NCBI RefSeq assembly: GCF_000003605.2
Contig: NW_003118875.1
Coordinates: forward strand, 1 to 21,563
Length of the DNA stretch: 21,563 nucleotides
Direction of reading: 5' to 3'
Origin: Saccoglossus kowalevskii
Taxonomy: Eukaryota; Hemichordata; Enteropneusta; Harrimaniidae
The notes beneath the pieces were generated by a model. The model saw only the letters and a program-made list of their open reading frames with translations, did no database searches and was not told the origin of the DNA. The position numbers and the translations under genes are program-made. Shown here one piece after another: positions 17,846 through 21,563 of the stretch; position 1 is the stretch's first letter; every line of letters starts with the position of its first letter.

Positions 17846-19236
17846 GTGAGTAAAGAAGTGCAAACAAACAGTAATCGGCTGATGCTAGGTCGTGTCATTT
17901 GGTTCATCGAACGTTGGAATACAAATAATGTAAAATTATTGATTTATTAGTTGTAGTATAGGTCACCTGAGGTGGCATTTTACCACTTGCTTGAACACTT
18001 AAAGCGTTCAGGTAAGGTATGGACCATTAGAAACACTGTGGCGATAGCTGAATTGGAAAACAAAATTTGCACAAAAAATCATGCATGGGCAATACCAGAA
18101 ACAAAACATTCTACATGCCTAAATCTCAGGGAAAATATTGCACAAAGTGGGATTAAATTTTAGAAAATTCGTCGCGGGAAAAAATAGCACACAACCAAGT
18201 AAAAAATAATTCAATTCTTCATTTGCATGCAACTGTTTAATATGCATGACGTAGGGAAATGTTCGAAATTGATACAGACGGATTCGAATGTCTTTTCTGT
18301 TTGTAAAATAGTCGTCATACTCACATAACTTTGGAATACTTTCCTTTGATTTACATCAGTAACAATGTAGCCAGTCACTGAGAGAAAATTACGACTGAAT
18401 GCAGACGGCACAAAAAGACAAATACTTTTCAATGGCATTTTGGGCTGTTATATCTTACCAAATTATACCTACAAACTGGAAACTATACCAATAATCTCAA
18501 GATACATGAGCCAGTATTTCTCTTGCTGTGAGGAAAATAGCAGATAGAAATAATAATACCGCAAGTTATAATTTTAGTAATTGCAGTTATTGCAAGTACT
18601 ATCATGCTCATATGTTAGAATGTAATTAGTGAAGCCGTTACTAGCGACACTGAGAGGTCATTCTGTCAATATTTAGTTTTATTATATAGACTTGAGGACA
18701 AAAATGTTCCCTTGAGAGTGTATACTTCCGTGTCAAGTGGTTATCGGATTATTATATGTTCGTGTAAACTAACCCAGCTACAAACTATATTCTCTGCGCA
18801 GTAAGTTTAGCAAGTTAAATGTTTCAGGTCAATTTGTTTTCTAAATTTTTTTCTAACATTCTGAAAAAAAAACGTTGCACTTGTTTTTAACTGATTTTAC
18901 AAGTCTTAGACGATGACCAGACACAAAAACATTTTGTTTGTTGTGTTTATTTTTATATATAATAATAATAAAATATGGGTAGCTGTTTCTCACTCACTCT
19001 ATCATACCTTCTCAATATCCAAAATCACAGTCTGTACAAATATTATATTATGTTAGAAACATGTGTACATATTGACATTAATGCGCGCCTGAAAAGTGAA
19101 ATCGCTTTTGGATTATGCAATCATAAAATTTCCCAAATATTTATAATAACTAATGAAAGAAAAACAAAATAATAAAAACAATTTTACGCTTCCAATACTT
19201 ATTTTACTAATAACAGATAATACCAATACATTTTAA
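17846..19236. other. Probable intron, nothing firm
   Basis: Probably intron of the gene at 17562. One minus-strand frame at 18211-18438 starts with AAAATGC and meets a GTGAGT donor at about 18324, after MPLKSICLFVPSAFSRNFL...VFQSY. The base before the donor is T, not G, so I give it low weight. The rest is AT-rich. Confidence 0.35.
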
Positions 19237-19306
19237 GATGCGGTGTATTCTGCTGTACTTTCACTCGCTTCGCTCGTGAAAGTACGGCCGCAGGATACAC
19301 CGCATC
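19237..19306. repeat. Strong hairpin (foldback)
   Basis: 19237-19264 pairs with 19276-19306 around an 11-base loop tcgcttcgctc. The arms differ by two substitutions and a 3-base gap. The outer stem gatgcggtgtat and the inner stem gtactttcac are perfect. A diverged extension (acttattttac with gtgaaaataact) may lie outside. It may be a MITE end or foldback element, or an RNA hairpin source. Confidence 0.85.
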
Positions 19307-19747
19307 ACTCGTGAAAATAACTTCCATACGCAACGAAAGCCACGGGGAGGGTGTGGGGTTCTGTCATATTATATTATACCAGTATATTGACGGTGTGTAT
19401 CCATCGATTTGATTGGTCCAAACACAACATTTGCATACGCAATTAATGGTATATTGGCTGGTAATGCGCAGCTAAACAAAGTGGCCCTGCAACATGAATT
19501 GACTACAGGTTTAATGCGGAAATACATAAAACCGGTAGTATTTGATTTGTAGGGAAATATAGTGGTTGAATTTTAGACAAATATTGGAAAAATTACCGAA
19601 TTAAAGACATCTGAAAAATTATATAACCATAATATTGCTTTTTGTTAATGGCGGAATCCGTTCGCCTCACAAACCCAAACCACCGTCCCTCAACACGGTG
19701 CCTAAACGAACACCAGAGCGTTGTGTTCTCCGTGTTGTGACTTTGAA

Positions 19748-20301
19748 ATGGATTGTGAACCTCCAAAAAAAACATGATCTCTAATTTTAACTGGTGACCA
19801 ACTAGATGAGGTTGAAGGATTGAAGGACGAAAAAATTGCAAAAAAAACGGTGCCCGTTGCGTCTTTCGAATTCGACGATGATATTTTGTATTGTAATTCT
19901 CCACTGGGGCTAAATAAATCAGAGGAAATGATGAAGGTAATTTCAAAAGCTACAGATTTGTCCTGAATGTACACAAACCACTGTATTAGAGCGACGGCGT
20001 GCAAAGTCCTTCATTTGGCCGGAGTTGAAACACATGTACGTGACACGAAAACGATGCGAGAATCCGATCTTACACCAACAAACTTACCTCAGAACAACGA
20101 CAAAACTTGTCAGGCATACTGTCACAAAGCCTTGGTTATACCAAAGACGTATCCAGGTCAGATGTTGGGTCTGAGATCGCCTTGCCGGTCGGCGTGCCGG
20201 TCACCGTACATGCTACACCACCACGTACCGCCATGTCTCGAACTTCGTTTGAACCAAGTACCGCTGAACGGTACGAATATCCACAGTTACAAGTAGTATG
20301 A
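19748..20301 (+). pseudogene. Decayed Crypton-like tyrosine recombinase (DUF3504 type)
   Basis: One frame from an ATG at 19748 reads MDCEPPKKT, a stop at 19775, then LTGDQLDEVEGLKDEKIAKK and ILYCNSPLGLNKSEEMMKVI, a stop at 19964, then MYTNHCIRATACKVLHLAGVE. After a small deletion near 20035 the protein goes on in another frame with HENDARIRSYTNKLTSEQRQ, LSGILSQSLG and a variable tail ending ERYEYPQLQVV at a TGA (20299-20301). The order PLG-N-L-MMK, YTNH-IRAT, GH-...-S-SY is that of the tyrosine recombinase domain found in Cryptons and in Crypton-derived host proteins. The HxxR box (NHCIR) and the histidine and tyrosine of the GH...SY region are visible, but the first catalytic arginine region is deleted. 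Two stops, a frameshift and the internal deletion make it non-functional. Confidence 0.75.
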
Positions 20302-20506
20302 TGAGTCAGAAAACCGGTTTATTTCACAACTGTACTTTCAATGGGCCAATTACAGTCTAAATTGTACAAAAACCGAAATGAAAACGTGGAAAATCTGCTT
20401 CAATGATAAAAATTGTACACGACCCTGTATTTCAAATGGCGTTGTTATGTTAATTTTTGTGTTTACGCTGTTCTATTCACTGTGAATATGTTGCATTTTC
20501 ACGAGG

Positions 20507-20512
20507 AATAAA
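20507..20512 (+). terminator. Polyadenylation signal AATAAA
   Basis: AATAAA lies 206 bases after the stop codon of the Crypton-like reading frame, a suitable place for its poly(A) signal. In AT-rich DNA such hexamers also arise by chance. Confidence 0.4.
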
Positions 20513-20534
20513 GGAAATTTATTTGTATTTAATT

Positions 20535-20690
20535 TGAACTCAATCTGATTAAAATCTGGTACGGACTTTAATTATTTTTGCTATAAACTTATTTTAATTT
20601 TATTTTTTTTATTAATTTTGTTATTAATGCTTTTTTATTTTATTATTTTACTTTTATTTTGATTTTGTGATTTGTTTTAACAAGACCCAC
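20535..20690. other. T-rich tract
   Basis: Long runs of T with scattered A (for example near 20585-20665). No gene. Low complexity only. Confidence 0.7.
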
Positions 20691-20723
20691 TATCGAATTG
20701 TCAATATACTTGTATAATATAAT

Positions 20724-20814
20724 AGCAATAATCCCCCCGCCGAAGTCGGATATACCACAAGATATTGCACAATTCACGACATATATTCACGAGCCGTAGG
20801 CAGGAGTTATTGCT
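20724..20814. repeat. Imperfect inverted repeat
   Basis: agcaataatccccccgcc at 20724-20741 matches, with changes, the reverse complement of ggcaggagttattgct at 20799-20814. Inside lie cgaagtcggatata and cacgagccgtagg. The layout suggests a short foldback element. Confidence 0.55.
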
Positions 20815-21041
20815 TAAATATTTGCATTCTGCATTGTAGTTTGTATTGACTCAAATGTGCCAAAGCACAGGATTGCGCCCTCTGTATATGTATCTCCCAA
20901 CTCTACTGTTATCTCAAGAATCACTAGTCAATTGTCAATGAGACATGGTGCGTAGTAATTTGCTGTCCTCATTATCATCAGCATTTTAGTTTTAATCAAA
21001 ACAAACCAATCACATTTGAACGATCGCGGCCGATATTTAAA

Positions 21042-21181
21042 TGCCGGATGCGTCGGATTTAACACAAACAACAGATTCAACTAAGTTATGCAGCCATCTT
21101 TATTTATCGACTCACGTCGTCTTACAATATGCAAATGAGATGTGACCCAGAGGTCAAGATACGTTTAGTCAATACACTACA
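21042..21181 (-). mobile_element. Short gypsy-type LTR (minus orientation)
   Basis: On the minus strand the sequence GGGAAAAAGAGGGAT is followed at 21181 by TGTAGTGTATTGAC, a usual LTR start, and contains an AATAAA poly(A) signal (21104-21099) in AATAAAGATGGC. The far end with CA is either at 21049 or 21042, giving about 133-140 bases. The Pol C-terminus lies upstream at 21494-21563, so this is the 3' LTR of an element that continues beyond the window. Confidence 0.6.
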
Positions 21182-21197
21182 ATCCCTCTTTTTCCCG
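21182..21197 (-). other. Polypurine tract of gypsy element
   Basis: CGGGAAAAAGAGGGAT on the minus strand directly precedes the LTR start at 21181, the expected place and composition for a polypurine tract. Confidence 0.65.
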
Positions 21198-21250
21198 GAA
21201 CACTATATCACTCATTTAAACGAAAGTGTCCTGGGGGACGATATAGTTCC
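21197..21250. repeat. Hairpin before the polypurine tract
   Basis: ggaacactatatc at 21197-21209 and gatatagttcc at 21240-21250 are imperfect reverse complements, with a 30-base loop. They lie in the non-coding stretch between Pol and the LTR. Confidence 0.6.
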
Positions 21251-21493
21251 TAGCACCTAATGTCTCTTGTAATAATTGCATGTTAACTCATTGCATGTTT
21301 GTAAACAACAGTTTACAAACTCAAAATCTGGCATTGTTTCCAAATAACTACTAACTCTATTTTAACAATAAACTTAAACTATTCTAGTAGGTCAGGGTGG
21401 ACTACCAAAACCTACGTACAGCTGGGAGGATTATTATGCCTCGTTTTCCATGCTGTTACCCTATCTATGTATCTCATTTAACAATTCAATAGT

Positions 21494-21563
21494 TCAATAA
21501 CACAAATAGTCCTTTAAATACTTGGGTGCCTGAACTGTACGTTTTGCTCTATCTGGTGGTTCA
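21494..21563 (-). pseudogene. C-terminal end of a gypsy Pol polyprotein (partial)
   Basis: The minus-strand frame entering from the window edge reads EPPDRAKRT, then APKYLKDYLCY and a TGA at 21494-21496. A basic and proline-rich stretch followed by APKYL-DY near the end is a common C-terminus of gypsy polyproteins. Only 23 codons are in the window, so whether the element is intact cannot be judged; I call it partial. Confidence 0.55.

Noticed and set aside
17962-18011. A 50-nt exon between tatag and TTCAG/GTAAGG
   Set aside because: Entered in the phase left by the 17845 donor it meets a TAA, and its polypyrimidine tract is poor.
19593-20004. Minus-strand ORFs of 117 and 100 codons
   Set aside because: They are antisense shadows of the Crypton remnant, whose plus-strand frames carry family motifs.
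19967-20296. 109-codon plus-strand ORF as one protein
   Set aside because: Only its first part (TNHCIRAT...) is the recombinase frame. After the deletion near 20035 the real continuation is in another frame, so the second half is a shadow.
17587-20301. A two-exon gene joining 17587-17845 to 20093-20301, with AATAAA at 20507
   Set aside because: The phases fit and ctcag at 20092 could be an acceptor, but the 3' part is the continuation of a tyrosine recombinase remnant that starts well upstream, at 19748. The fit is most likely chance.

Overview
This window looks like nuclear DNA of an animal, most likely a marine invertebrate. It is AT-rich and gene-poor. It has GT-AG splice sites with strong GTAAGT/GTGAGT donors, no bacterial operon layout, and many broken retroelements: LINE reverse transcriptases, Ty3/gypsy pol pieces and a Crypton-like tyrosine recombinase. 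The exact phylum cannot be read from the sequence; the retroelement families resemble those I know from molluscs, lancelets, hemichordates and cnidarians.

Three host-gene candidates stand out, none of them an intact long ORF. (1) On the minus strand, a signal-peptide exon (5801-5909) and a 264-nt exon (3096-3359) have matching phase-1 splice sites and encode the start of a secreted protein with a WPRIHFAGHFRAD-type segment. The 2.4 kb intron holds an opposing LINE fragment, and later exons are not secure. (2) On the plus strand, a tiny first coding exon (9814-9847) and a 23-nt microexon (10124-10146) have strong splice sites and matching phases; the start codon lies about 16 bases from the edge of an LTR fragment. 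(3) On the plus strand, exon 17562-17845 has a splice acceptor, a start codon after an in-frame UTR stop, 86 codons and a perfect donor; the protein is not recognised.

Layout: 1-3000 is AT-rich with diverged short repeats and unassigned ORFs. 3096-5909 is the minus-strand secreted gene with LINE fragment 1 in its intron. 6240-7208 is a decayed CR1/Jockey-like LINE with a 3' hairpin and an (ATT)n tail. 8450-9797 is a scrambled Ty3/gypsy remnant: an LTR, an RNase H tail, an integrase and a second LTR piece. 9814-10146 holds the microexon gene. 10199-11641 is a minus-strand LINE abutting a gypsy RNase H fragment. 12058-12757 is a 21/42-bp minisatellite open in several frames on both strands. 13489-17108 holds a dispersed repeat with a large imperfect palindrome and an old 0.6-kb direct duplication. 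17562-17845 is the third host exon. 19237-20512 has a strong hairpin and a decayed Crypton tyrosine recombinase. 20724-21563 has another inverted repeat and the 3' end of a minus-strand gypsy element (Pol C-terminus, polypurine tract, LTR).

No rRNA, tRNA or CRISPR array was seen. All mobile elements seen carry frameshifts, stops, deletions or lost catalytic residues, so the window reads as an old transposon graveyard around a few split genes.
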